In this document: positions 41,389 through 50,903 of the stretch, one piece after another
Layout of the letters: each line of letters begins with the position of its first letter
How positions within the stretch are numbered: position 1 is the stretch's first letter
Origin: Pantanalinema sp. GBBB05
GTDB lineage: Bacteria > Cyanobacteriota > Cyanobacteriia > Leptolyngbyales > Leptolyngbyaceae
Direction of reading: 5' to 3'
DNA length: 53,798 nucleotides
Assembly: GCA_016743235.1 (NCBI GenBank)
Contig: VRZD01000046.1
Coordinates: 1-53,798 of the forward strand
The notes under the pieces: model-generated
What the model was told of the DNA's origin: nothing
What the model saw: only the letters and a program-made list of their open reading frames with translations
The model's database searches: none
Position numbers and translations under genes: made by a program

Positions 41389-42312
41389 TTGCCCGAATTA
41401 GGATTAGTTTGTATTACAGCCTCCAATCAAGTGCGGTATCGGACCTTAACCCGAAAGCGCTTACTGCAACTAGAGCCTGCCGCCCAATCCCAGGCGCTAC
41501 GTGAGTTATATGCCGAGAACTTGCGGCGGTTTGAGTTGGCGATCGACTTCTGTGCCGCCCAGCAAATCCGGTTATATCGCTTAACGTCCGCCCTCTTTCC
41601 CTTTGCAGATGATCCCGTGGGAGAAGCGGTGCTGATGGAGTTTGCTGAATTACTCCAACAACTTGGCGATCGCATTCAAGCATTAGCGATTCGGGTAGTT
41701 CTTCATCCCGATCAATTCGTCGTCCTCAACTCCGATCGTCCAGAGGTCATTACCAACAGCATCAAGATTCTAACGACCCATGCCCGCATTTTTGATTTAC
41801 TGGGACTACCGCCATCTCAGTGGGCAGCGATGAACATTCACGGGGGTAAAGGCGATCGCGCCGATCGCTTAATTAGCGTGATTCGAGATTTACCCACTTC
41901 CATCCATTCCCGGCTGACCCTGGAGAACGATGAATACACTTACAGCGCTGAAGAGATTTTAACAGTGTGTCAGGCCGCTCAGGTCGCGATGGTGTTTGAT
42001 GCCCATCATCATGTCATCCACGAACACCTGGATAGCTACGAACATCCCAGTGTTGCTCAGATGCTAGCAGCAGCTCGAACCACCTGGACAACTCCAGATT
42101 GGCAATTAGTCCATATTTCTAACGGCTGCGAATTTTTTACCGATCCACGTCACAGCGATTTGATCACCGAAATGCCCAGTGCTTACTGGAACGCCCCCTG
42201 GATCGAAGTAGAAGCCAAGCTCAAGGAACAAGCGATCGCCGGGTTACGCCAAGCCTGGTTGCCCAATGCCTTAACGCAACCGACCATTCCCCGAGCGATC
42301 GCCAAATCCTAA
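41389..42312 (+). CDS. uvsE: UV damage endonuclease UvsE (UVDE)
   Basis: The 307-residue product matches UVDE: 'LGLVCITASNQVRYRTLT' at the start, 'YRLTSALFPFADDP', the metal-binding 'RVVLHPDQFVVLNS' (H, D), 'NIHGGKGDRADRL', 'LTLENDEYTYSAEEIL' (E) and 'VFDAHHHVIHEHLDSY' (D, H, H). UVDE nicks DNA 5' to UV photoproducts and other lesions as an alternative to photolyase and UvrABC. The TTG start is supported by AGGAG eight bases upstream. It is the second gene of a pair with the fasciclin gene, and it is convergent with the 48-residue gene at 42323. Confidence 0.93.
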   Translation: MPELGLVCITASNQVRYRTLTRKRLLQLEPAAQSQALRELYAENLRRFELAIDFCAAQQIRLYRLTSALFPFADDPVGEAVLMEFAELLQQLGDRIQALAIRVVLHPDQFVVLNSDRPEVITNSIKILTTHARIFDLLGLPPSQWAAMNIHGGKGDRADRLISVIRDLPTSIHSRLTLENDEYTYSAEEILTVCQAAQVAMVFDAHHHVIHEHLDSYEHPSVAQMLAAARTTWTTPDWQLVHISNGCEFFTDPRHSDLITEMPSAYWNAPWIEVEAKLKEQAIAGLRQAWLPNALTQPTIPRAIAKS

Positions 42313-42322
42313 AAGTAGAGGG

Positions 42323-42469
42323 TTAGCGATTTTTAGTTTCATCAAACGGTTCCCCTTGAAACGGTTGTACACCTGACTCCGGGTAATCATCTTTAGTCGG
42401 AGCAAAAATTCGGGCACCTGATTCCACCAATGACCGTAGAAATTCACCCACTCGTTGCACAACAGACAT
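42323..42469 (-). CDS. 48-residue conserved cyanobacterial protein
   Basis: A 48-codon frame runs from ATG 42469 with GAGGA nine bases upstream. The product reads MSVVQRVGEFLRSLVESGAR then 'IFAPTKDDYPESGVQPFQGE' and ends PFDETKNR. The 'FxPTxDDYPExGVQPFxGxP' phrase is one I recognise from uncharacterised small proteins that follow other genes in cyanobacteria. It has an amphipathic helix and then an acidic disordered tail. It is convergent with uvsE. It differs from the other frame in this region, which has no ribosome site and no homology signal. Confidence 0.65.
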   Translation of the reverse strand: MSVVQRVGEFLRSLVESGARIFAPTKDDYPESGVQPFQGEPFDETKNR

Positions 42470-42584
42470 TAGATTTTTTCCTCACCAACTTAGTTGATGC
42501 TAACAATCAATCGATTCACCTTCAGCTTAGAAAAATCGGACGGCTAGCTGGTCTGTCGGAAGAATGATTTTCGCTCAACTCCTA

Positions 42585-45422
42585 CTAACCAGGTTCATTC
42601 CAATCATCGCCTGTCAGTCGATCTACGATTTCCTGTACCTGTTGACCTTCGGCAGCATGACCTTGAGCCACAAACAGATCCATTGCCTGTTGCAAATCTG
42701 CCAGTGCCCCCGTGCGATCGCTCAACCCTTCTCTCGCTAATCCCCGATACAAATAGGCAGAGGCAAACTCTGGCTCTGTTTGCAGAATCATGTCAAAGTC
42801 AGCGATCGCGCCTTGACGATCGCCTAATTCCGTCCGCATTTTACCTCGGTGTAAATAGGCATTAGCGGGACTGAAATTTGTGTGTAAGGCGGATTGTAGA
42901 TCTTGTTCTGCGGCTTTAGCATTGCCCAAAATCAGTAACACAGCACTACGATTCAGATAGGCAGTTGCCGACATCGGATTTAATTCTAAAACTCGGCTGA
43001 AGTCGTCTAGACTACCGGTTGGATCGGCTATTTTTGCTCGTAAGATGCCGCGATGCAAATAGGCTGTTACCGAATGAGGATTGATGTGCAAGGCTTGGTT
43101 AAAGTCAGCGATCGCGCCTGGCTTATTGCCTAACTCTGCCCGCACTATCCCCCGCAAAGCATAGGCAGAAACCGAGTGAGGATTAATTTGTAAGGCTTGA
43201 TTAAAGTCTTCTAACGCCCCTTCTTGATTGCCTAATTCCGATCGTGCCATGCCTCGATGTAAGAAATCTTCGATCGAATTCGGGGCAATCCGGAGCGCTT
43301 GACTAAAATCATCGACAGCCGCTTGACGATTGCCCATTTCCAATAATGCCTTCCCCCGTTGCACATATCCAGCAATCGAGTGAGAACTAATTTCTAGCAC
43401 CCGATCGAAATCCGCGATCGCCGCCTGAAAATCATGCATTTCAGTGCAAACCATACCCCGATGTAAATAAGCTGCCACCGAATGGGGACTGAACTGCAAG
43501 ATTTGATCAAAGTCTGCGATCGCCCCTTGCCAATTACCTAATTCCGCTCGCAAAATTCCCCGATGTAAATAGGCAGGCACTGAATGATCATTAATTTGCA
43601 GTTCATGATTAAAATCGTTAATCGCTTCCTGTTGCTCACCTAATTCTGCTAATAGAATCCCCCGATGCAGATGGGCAGCTGCCATCTGGGGATTCATTTG
43701 TAAAGCTTGATTGAAGTCCGCGATCGCTTTTTGCTCATCACCCAAGCGGGATAAAAATACCCCTCGATTTAGATATGCCCCGGCAGGATTTGGATTAATT
43801 TGTAACACCCATTTTAGGTCTTCTAATGCTCCTTGTTTATCTCCCAACTCTAACCGGACGGCACTGCGATCAAGGTAGGCTGTAGTCAGGTTAGAGTCGA
43901 GTTGCAAGGCTTGATTGAAATCTGCGATCGCAGTCTGATGTTCGCCTAATTCTGCCCGTGCTGCCCCACGATTTAAATAAGCCATTGCCGAAGCTTCATC
44001 CAGTTGCAACACTTCATTAAAATCTTCAATGGCTCCTAACCGATCCCCCAGTGCTGATCGCGTTAATCCCCGTTGCAAATACCCTGTCACTGAACGTGGA
44101 CTCAACCGTAACCCCCGATTAAAGTCTTCTAGCGCTTCTCGCTTATCCCCCAATTGCGATCGAATGGCGCCCCGCTGAATATACGCTGTACCCGGGTTGG
44201 GCATAATCTGCATCACTCGACTGAAATCTTCCGAAGCCCCTGGTTTATCCCCTAATTCCAATCGCACTGCACTGCGATATAGATAGGCTGTCCCAGAGTT
44301 CGAGTCAAGTTGAACCACCTGATCCAGGTCTTGTAGTGCCGCCTGTCCGTCTCCCAATTCGGCTTGAATCATGGCTCGGTTCAAATACGCAAGGGCATCA
44401 CTCGGATCAAGGTGAATGGCTTGATTTAAGTCTGCTAAGGCGCCTTCTTTATCCTCTAGCTGCGATCGAGCAATGCCCCGTTGCACATAGGCTGGAACGG
44501 TACGGGGATTTAACCGGATCGCCTGACTAAAGTCTTCCAATGCACCTTGGGGATCCCCTAATTTAACTCGAACAATTCCCCGTTGCACATAGGCAGACAC
44601 CAAATTGGGATTCAGTGTTAATGCCTGATCAAAGTCTGCCATTGCCCCCGGTTGATCATGTGATTCTGCGCGGACGCTACCCCGATGAACATAAACCGGA
44701 GCCGCTTTAGGTTTTAGTTTCAGGGCTTGATCAAAGTCCGCGATCGCGCCCGGTTTGTCTCCTAAGTCCGATCGCACAATCCCCCGTTGAATATAGGCTA
44801 ATACCAGATTCGGACTATGATGAAGAGCTTGATCAAAGTCTTCTAAAGCAGTTTGTTTTTCCCCTAATTCTACCCGCACAATACCACGTTGGATTAATGC
44901 TAGAACCGAGTGAGGACTAATCTGCAAGGCTTGATCAAAATCCGCGATCGCCGCTTGTTTTTGACCCAATTCTGACCGAATCATGCCGCGATGAATATAG
45001 GCTGTGACGGAATTAGGACTCAGTTGTAACGCAGTCTCAAAATCCGTCAGTGCTCCCTGTCGATCTTTCAGTTCAGCTCGAATCATGCCCCGTTGCACAT
45101 AGGTCGGTGCGGATTTTGGTCGCAGTTGTAACGCTTGATTACAGTCCTCGATCGCTCCCTGTTTATCCCCAGTTCCCGCTCGGGCAGTTGCCCGTCCCAA
45201 TAAGGCTTCCACCGCTTTGGGGTTCAATTGCAGTACATGATCAAAATCCGCGATCGCGCCTGACAATTCCCCTAGTTCCAAGCGAGCATGACCCCGATTC
45301 AAATACGCGCCTACAAACCGGGGATATATCTGGAGCGCTTCCGTCAAATCTTCAACGGCTCCTCGATAATTGCCCTTTTGCAGCTTCATCAAACCCTGGT
45401 TAAAGAAGTCTTCAGCGTTCAT
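42585..45422 (-). CDS. TPR protein with 27 tandem repeats
   Basis: From ATG 45422 (MNAEDFFNQGLMKL, AGGAG about 10 bases upstream) the 945-residue product is built almost entirely of 27 tetratricopeptide repeats of exactly 34 residues with no breaks. The consensus is A-Y-x-x-R-G-x-x-R-x-E-L-G-x-x-x-G-A-I-x-D-F-x-Q-A-L-x-L-x-P-x-S. No other domain is attached, and only a short C-terminal tail follows. Such arrays form an extended superhelix that binds other proteins. Repeat units are divergent at DNA level, although all are 102 bp. No signal peptide is in the chosen form; an in-frame extension to 45521 does not help. Confidence 0.92.
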   Translation of the reverse strand: MNAEDFFNQGLMKLQKGNYRGAVEDLTEALQIYPRFVGAYLNRGHARLELGELSGAIADFDHVLQLNPKAVEALLGRATARAGTGDKQGAIEDCNQALQLRPKSAPTYVQRGMIRAELKDRQGALTDFETALQLSPNSVTAYIHRGMIRSELGQKQAAIADFDQALQISPHSVLALIQRGIVRVELGEKQTALEDFDQALHHSPNLVLAYIQRGIVRSDLGDKPGAIADFDQALKLKPKAAPVYVHRGSVRAESHDQPGAMADFDQALTLNPNLVSAYVQRGIVRVKLGDPQGALEDFSQAIRLNPRTVPAYVQRGIARSQLEDKEGALADLNQAIHLDPSDALAYLNRAMIQAELGDGQAALQDLDQVVQLDSNSGTAYLYRSAVRLELGDKPGASEDFSRVMQIMPNPGTAYIQRGAIRSQLGDKREALEDFNRGLRLSPRSVTGYLQRGLTRSALGDRLGAIEDFNEVLQLDEASAMAYLNRGAARAELGEHQTAIADFNQALQLDSNLTTAYLDRSAVRLELGDKQGALEDLKWVLQINPNPAGAYLNRGVFLSRLGDEQKAIADFNQALQMNPQMAAAHLHRGILLAELGEQQEAINDFNHELQINDHSVPAYLHRGILRAELGNWQGAIADFDQILQFSPHSVAAYLHRGMVCTEMHDFQAAIADFDRVLEISSHSIAGYVQRGKALLEMGNRQAAVDDFSQALRIAPNSIEDFLHRGMARSELGNQEGALEDFNQALQINPHSVSAYALRGIVRAELGNKPGAIADFNQALHINPHSVTAYLHRGILRAKIADPTGSLDDFSRVLELNPMSATAYLNRSAVLLILGNAKAAEQDLQSALHTNFSPANAYLHRGKMRTELGDRQGAIADFDMILQTEPEFASAYLYRGLAREGLSDRTGALADLQQAMDLFVAQGHAAEGQQVQEIVDRLTGDDWNEPG

Positions 45423-45640
45423 AGCCGGATGGCTCCTAGACGATTCGTCATGAACTGTAAACACCCCTTTACCGCTGGGAATGGCAATCCAGTAGTGACA
45501 GAAATTAGGCAGGGATGTCATAGAAGCATCGTGCCCAAACCACAGTTCAGTCTCTTCTTTTTGAAATAAAAGTTATTTTGATCGATTGGAGGCTCTACAA
45601 AGCCCTAGAACAGTGCCACGATCGCTCTCTAGCACAGTCC

Positions 45641-48600
45641 TTAGCCCAAAAATGGGAATAAACTAAACTCTAAGAAAAAGGTAGTTTGTTCATTGCCACT
45701 TTCAACCCGAATTCTGCCCCCTAGCCGCTCCGTCAGCTTTTTCACTAGTGCCAGCCCCAGCCCAGTGCCACCATGCTGCCAAGGATCGCTGTTGGGAATC
45801 CGGTAGAACTTGTCGAAGATGCGCCGACATTCTGCTGTCGGAATTTCGACCCCGGAGTTACTGATGCCAATTTCTATCGTTTCTGACGTCGATCGCGCAG
45901 ACACCGTGATCGTTTTTCCAGCCGGAGTATATTTACAGGCATTGTGGAGTAGTTCACTCAGAATCCGTTCCAAATAAGACAGATCAGTCATCAAGGGAGG
46001 TAGATCGGCAAGAATCTGAATCACAAATTGCTGCTGGTGCTGGTGCGCCCGTTCAATAAAGGTTTCTGCTAAATGAGAGATATAAACTTGTAAATTAATG
46101 CGGGTAAAAGTGAGGGGTTCAGTCCCAGAGTCTAATCGAGCTAAATCAAGGAGATCATTGATTAAATTAATCTCACGTTGCCCCTCCTCTTGCAACACAG
46201 TGAAGTAGCGACTAATCGGAGTAGATGGATCAGCCAAAATCCCCAATCGATTTAGGCTAATTTCCAACATTTGGGTTGCCATTTTGATATTGGACATGGG
46301 CGTTCGCAGTTCATGCGACACCGTACTGAGAAAATCATCTTTGAGGTGATTGAGCCGCTCTAATTCCTGCACCTGCGCTTGAGCCGTTTGATACAGCCGA
46401 GATTGTCGCAACGCGATCGCGCATTGATTCGCCACTTGTTGCACCAGACGGACTTCCAGATCATTGAACCCTTCCCTTAAGGATTTGAACAACCAGAGAT
46501 CCCCTAAAACTCTGCTCTCATCCACAATGGGGCAAGCTAAGATTGTCAACAACTGTTCGCCAGAGCGGATGTGATGGGGAGTCAATTCACTAAACTGACA
46601 AATCTGTCCTTGTAACAGCTGAGCATACACTTCTGGATGAGACGCATCTATATGGGCAAAGCAGCGCCCCTGAGCTGATTCCGGTGTGTTAGAAAACTCA
46701 TAAGCAATCGTAGAAGTGGTCTGTTCGGCATTGTAAATTGCGGTATCGCAATACTCTAAGTTCAATACCTGCCCTAATTCTTTGACCACGGTCTCTAAAA
46801 TCTGGTCTTCATCCAGGCTATCCCGTACCCGATCGGTAATCCGTTTGAGCATCGCTTCCAAGCCCAAGGCTTGTTGGATTTCAGTCGTCCGTTCTTCAAC
46901 TTGCAGTTCTAAAGTATCTGCCCATTGGTGAATTTGCTGATGTAATTCAGACTGTTGAATGGCGATCGCTAACTGGTCGGCCACCTGTTGCAGTAAATTA
47001 GCGTCATCTTCATGCCAGACTCGCTGCTCAGCACAGGCATGGACAATGAGTAAGCCCCAGACTCTCACCACACCATCTTCATCTCGCTGCACAATCGGGG
47101 CAACAACCTTCGACTTAACTGCGGTTTGCTGCATGAATTTGACCAAACACCCACCCCAATCATCTAAGGTGACATCCGCAATAATTCGCGCAGTTCCCTG
47201 GCAATAGGCAGCATAACAATCGGGCGGAAAACACTCGTCTTCCCAGCGCATTTCCAGCGTCACAGGGTATTCTAGACGAACTGCTTCCTGAATCACCACT
47301 CCAGAATGGTCTGAGTGGAGCCGAAAAATGAGGGCACGATCGGCTTGCAGAATACGCTGAACTTCCCCAACCGCCGTCGCCAGAATATCGTTGAGATCCA
47401 GGGTTTCCCGAATATGTTGTGTGATCAACCGCAGACTATGTTCTCGCTCAGACTGATACACCAACGCATTCTGTGCCTGTTTCAACTCAGTAATGTCGCG
47501 GGCAACAACTAACACTGAGCTTACCGATCCATCGGCAGCTAGCTCCGGCACAACGCGCGAGTAAAACGTCACATTACCTTTGAGTAACATAACTTCATAC
47601 TCTAGAAATTGCTCTTGTCCTCTGGTAAACGCCTGTTCTACTGCTTCATGCCAAAGCGTGGTCAAGTGTTGGGGATAGCCAAGTTCTGTAGTAGTTGCGC
47701 CAATAAACATTTCGCTTGGCATCCCAGTTAATGTTGTGACCGTGGGGTTGACATAGAGGAAACGGCACTGGCGATCGCAGCGCATAATGGCATCAGGCGA
47801 GTTTTCTGCCAATGTCCGGAATTCTTGTTCGCGCTGGCATAGAGCACTCTCAGCCGCAGCGCGCTCTGCTTCATGACGCTGACGCTCACTGACATCCTGG
47901 GCAAGAGACACAACAGAAACTAAATGCCCTTGCTCATCCACCAGAGTGGAGTTGTACCACTCACAATGTAGGATGGAACCATCTTTATGGTAGTTGCGAT
48001 TATGACAAACAATATTGTCACCTTTCAGTAATTGAGCCGCCAACTGATTGACATGCTCAAGATCCTCTTCAAAGATAAATTGCCAATCATACATGGTTTT
48101 GCCCATCACTTCTTCGGCTTGCCAACCAAAGATTTTCTCTGCTTGTTTAGACCACATTTCTACACGAAACTCTCGATTCCAGCGGATAGTAGCCAGAGGA
48201 GAATTCTCAACGTGATGGGTTAATTCTTGCAGCGCTTGATGTAAAGAAATTTCGGATTCTTTGTAAGCGCTGATATCCTCGATCGTACCAATCATCCACA
48301 GTGGAAAACCGTGCTCATCCCGAATAGTCTGTCCCCGATTGCGAATCCAAATATAATGGCCTTGTCGATGGTGCAAACGCAGTTCTAGATCGTATCGCTG
48401 GTATGGCTCAATTTGAGGTTGTAAGGCAGTTGAAAACCGACTGACATCTTCGGGATGAACCCGTGCTAGAAAATCTTGGAGCGAAACGCTCAATTCTTTG
48501 ATTTGTGGAAAATCTCCTAGCAATTCCCAATAACGATGAGAAGCCTTGACCTGATTAGTATTGAAATCACACTCCCAGATGTCTTCAGCCATACTTTGGA

Positions 48601-48727
48601 GCAATCGGGTATAGCGATCGTGAGCCAGCTGGCAGGAATCAGTACGCCCATTAGTCTTTATGATTGGTTGTTTACACCGATCTAATCTATCGCTATCTAC
48701 TGGGCTTTCCGGGGAAGTTGAGGACAT
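45641..48727 (-). CDS. PAS-GAF histidine kinase, candidate cyanobacteriochrome
   Basis: Residue numbers are from an upstream TTG (48751); the likely ATG at 48727 starts at residue 9. Domains: PAS1 (45-165), PAS2 (170-290), PAS3 (300-425), GAF1 (440-605), GAF2 (630-785), HisKA with H813 ('TVSHELRTPMSNIK') and ATPase ('LLHNACKYTP', 'GGTGLGLALVKKL'). GAF1 carries the cyanobacteriochrome DXCF motif as D505-E-C-F508, and a second Cys, C535, at the bilin-binding position ('GGCLVKFMQQTAVKSKVVAPI'), followed by 'RVWGLLIVHACAEQRVW'. The residue after C535 is Leu where His or Tyr is usual. I infer a light-sensing kinase. GAF2 lacks these motifs. There is no receiver. Confidence 0.9.
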   Translation of the reverse strand: MSSTSPESPVDSDRLDRCKQPIIKTNGRTDSCQLAHDRYTRLLQSMAEDIWECDFNTNQVKASHRYWELLGDFPQIKELSVSLQDFLARVHPEDVSRFSTALQPQIEPYQRYDLELRLHHRQGHYIWIRNRGQTIRDEHGFPLWMIGTIEDISAYKESEISLHQALQELTHHVENSPLATIRWNREFRVEMWSKQAEKIFGWQAEEVMGKTMYDWQFIFEEDLEHVNQLAAQLLKGDNIVCHNRNYHKDGSILHCEWYNSTLVDEQGHLVSVVSLAQDVSERQRHEAERAAAESALCQREQEFRTLAENSPDAIMRCDRQCRFLYVNPTVTTLTGMPSEMFIGATTTELGYPQHLTTLWHEAVEQAFTRGQEQFLEYEVMLLKGNVTFYSRVVPELAADGSVSSVLVVARDITELKQAQNALVYQSEREHSLRLITQHIRETLDLNDILATAVGEVQRILQADRALIFRLHSDHSGVVIQEAVRLEYPVTLEMRWEDECFPPDCYAAYCQGTARIIADVTLDDWGGCLVKFMQQTAVKSKVVAPIVQRDEDGVVRVWGLLIVHACAEQRVWHEDDANLLQQVADQLAIAIQQSELHQQIHQWADTLELQVEERTTEIQQALGLEAMLKRITDRVRDSLDEDQILETVVKELGQVLNLEYCDTAIYNAEQTTSTIAYEFSNTPESAQGRCFAHIDASHPEVYAQLLQGQICQFSELTPHHIRSGEQLLTILACPIVDESRVLGDLWLFKSLREGFNDLEVRLVQQVANQCAIALRQSRLYQTAQAQVQELERLNHLKDDFLSTVSHELRTPMSNIKMATQMLEISLNRLGILADPSTPISRYFTVLQEEGQREINLINDLLDLARLDSGTEPLTFTRINLQVYISHLAETFIERAHQHQQQFVIQILADLPPLMTDLSYLERILSELLHNACKYTPAGKTITVSARSTSETIEIGISNSGVEIPTAECRRIFDKFYRIPNSDPWQHGGTGLGLALVKKLTERLGGRIRVESGNEQTTFFLEFSLFPFLG

Positions 48728-49037
48728 AACACTATGAGCAGAGAGTATCAACCTTAATCTATTACGCGCGTTTCCCTGATGGTGTCAAACTACATTCTCC
48801 ACGCTCATGTTGTAAAACCTCGCGTCCATATCTAGTCCGAATTTAGTCAGACTGGGTAAATTGTTTGACCTGGTGAGTTTAAGCACCTATTGACCTCCCT
48901 TTGCCCGCTTAAACAGGATAGAACTCATCTTAAAGTTCCCCTTTTTCTTAGCACAGCGACGCATCAGCGGAGAAAATTGAGCCAAAGTTCTTTAAATCCT
49001 GCTTTGCCTTTGTGCTGAACCTCAACAAAAGTTAGGA
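48728..49037. other. Intergenic region, no gene seen
   Basis: The 310 bases between the kinase start and the end of the TPM gene (both minus strand) show no convincing reading frame. They must contain the kinase promoter and the 3' end of the TPM transcript. Confidence 0.45.
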
Positions 49038-50798
49038 TTACCAATCGCTGCCTGCACCACCACCATCACTACTACCGCCACCAAAGTCACTGCTAACAGA
49101 ACTGTCATAATCATGGTTGTGGGTCTGATCGTAACTGCTGGTGACATCACTACTGGAACTACTATAGCTAGCACTAGAATCATGTGAACTGTAGTAATCA
49201 GAATCATCACTACTGGCTACAGCAGTGTGATATTGATCATAAGCATCAATAAATCCACAGGAACTACAAGTATAAACAGTTTGCTGCACCTGGATGATAG
49301 AGGTAATCTTCTCTTTCCGTTTACGACTGATCTTTTTGATAGATTCGATCGTTCTCTCCACCGTGCGCACCGATGCTTCCACCGCAAATGACTGACAGTG
49401 TTTACAAGACCAAACCGGTGGAATACTTCGTTGGACCAGATAAACCTGTGCTCTCGTTAGCGGTAAGGCAAGTGAGGCTTCGCGCCACCCCCGAAATTCT
49501 AATTTCCCCATCGATCGCGCCAAGTTCTCTGCGGCACTCAAAACCATGGTTAGTTCTTGGGCATTAAGTTCCTGAATCGGATTGCCAGAGCGATCACTAC
49601 AGTAATCTCGTTGGCGTTTGAATTGTAAATCATCACCGATAATCAGCCACCAAACCAAGCAGCCCACCAGAGACAAGCTCAGCATCACAACCAGCAGCTT
49701 CCCCCAACTCGGCACTTGATAAACCCAGATGTAGCCACCCAAGCTTGCCGCTAATCCGATTACCAGCAGATCTTGAAGCAGGAACTGCCCAAACCGCTGC
49801 TTTTTGACAAATCGGCTGGTCACACTAATGCCTAAGATCAGCCAGACACTACTGGCAAAAGCACAAACTCCCCACGCGATCGCATCGCTTTGCCACATGG
49901 CAGCTTCAGGATGCATTAAGACAAATTGCCAAAATCCTTGAATTAAACCAATCCCTAACGCCATACCACCAACCCACACATAGCTCAAGGGTCGTGCTGG
50001 AATTTCCTGTTGCCAGGGACGCTCGTTGGGAGTGAATAGCTTGGCAAGTAATTGAGGAAATGGGTAGGCTGCCAGCACATCAGACGAGTTGGCAAACGTC
50101 TGGGTATCCAGACCTTGAGTGGGCACAGCAACCTGTACTCGGTTTAAACTAAACCCGATCGCCTGCACACTCCCCACGATCACCAGTCCAGCCCCACCCA
50201 TCACGACCAGCCAGGGCAGCCAGATAAAAGCGGCAGGCAGCCAATCTGGGAAGATCGAGTGAGGACATCGAGCTTCTAAGCGTTGTGCGATCGCTGTCAC
50301 CCCCTGAGTAATTCCTGTCGCGTAATCTTGTCGTTGAAACGCTGGCACAATGGCTTGCTGGATTAGCTGGCTTACTTCCGCATCGGGTAAGATAGCACCC
50401 AACCCTTTACCCGTAATGATTTCAATCCGCCGATCGATTTTACTGACTAACAATAAAACACCATGATTGGTATCGCGGTTACCAACCCCCCAGGTGTTAA
50501 ACAGGTTAAGAGCAAACTCATGCGGCGATTGTCCAGTTGCCAGTTGGGGCAGCGTCGCGATCGCTAATTCAGCCCTAGTTCTACCGACCAGGATATTGAT
50601 CCGGCGGTTTAGATGATACTCAGTTTGCCAAGGTAGCAGATTGGCACGATCGCTAATCCAGCTAGCATACTGTTGGCGAGGACTTTCCCAATCATTGACT
50701 GACTGAGCCAGAGTCGTGGGTTGAACGAGGAACATCATCACTAACGAGGCGCTCAAAAGCCCAAGCCAATTCCGATAGAGCCGCTGGAAAAATCGCAT
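49038..50798 (-). CDS. TPM domain membrane protein, YgcG-like with zinc ribbon
   Basis: The 586-residue product has a signal peptide (to about residue 31, 'TTLAQS'). A TPM domain follows (residues 40-175: 'ISDRANLLPWQTEYHLNRRI', 'NLFNTWGVGNRDTNHGVLLL', 'IEIITGKGLGAILPD'). Next come about five membrane spans, a cytoplasmic region with two CxxC pairs ('WSCKHCQSF' and 'YTCSSCGF') that suggest a zinc ribbon, and a Ser/Asp/Gly-rich tail ending GGGAGSDW. TPM proteins of this layout are found in plastids and cyanobacteria and are linked to photosystem II repair in some cases, but enzymatic activity here is unknown. The Gly-rich C-terminus is characteristic of YgcG-type proteins. Confidence 0.88.
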   Translation of the reverse strand: MRFFQRLYRNWLGLLSASLVMMFLVQPTTLAQSVNDWESPRQQYASWISDRANLLPWQTEYHLNRRINILVGRTRAELAIATLPQLATGQSPHEFALNLFNTWGVGNRDTNHGVLLLVSKIDRRIEIITGKGLGAILPDAEVSQLIQQAIVPAFQRQDYATGITQGVTAIAQRLEARCPHSIFPDWLPAAFIWLPWLVVMGGAGLVIVGSVQAIGFSLNRVQVAVPTQGLDTQTFANSSDVLAAYPFPQLLAKLFTPNERPWQQEIPARPLSYVWVGGMALGIGLIQGFWQFVLMHPEAAMWQSDAIAWGVCAFASSVWLILGISVTSRFVKKQRFGQFLLQDLLVIGLAASLGGYIWVYQVPSWGKLLVVMLSLSLVGCLVWWLIIGDDLQFKRQRDYCSDRSGNPIQELNAQELTMVLSAAENLARSMGKLEFRGWREASLALPLTRAQVYLVQRSIPPVWSCKHCQSFAVEASVRTVERTIESIKKISRKRKEKITSIIQVQQTVYTCSSCGFIDAYDQYHTAVASSDDSDYYSSHDSSASYSSSSSDVTSSYDQTHNHDYDSSVSSDFGGGSSDGGGAGSDW

Positions 50799-50903
50799 AA
50801 CTGTTAAGAGCCTGGATTAGTTCACTGCACCAGTATTGTTCTGCCGCATCACCACAATTATCGCAGCCTACCCTGGTTCACAATTAAACCTTCTCTAGAG
50901 TCG

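Noticed and set aside
42271..42462. 63-codon minus-strand frame over the uvsE stop
   Set aside because: Overlaps uvsE and lacks a ribosome site; the 48-codon frame at 42323-42469 explains the region better.
42585..45422. Regular 102-bp spacing resembling a CRISPR or satellite array
   Set aside because: It is the coding sequence of 34-residue TPR units; there are no identical repeats or spacers.
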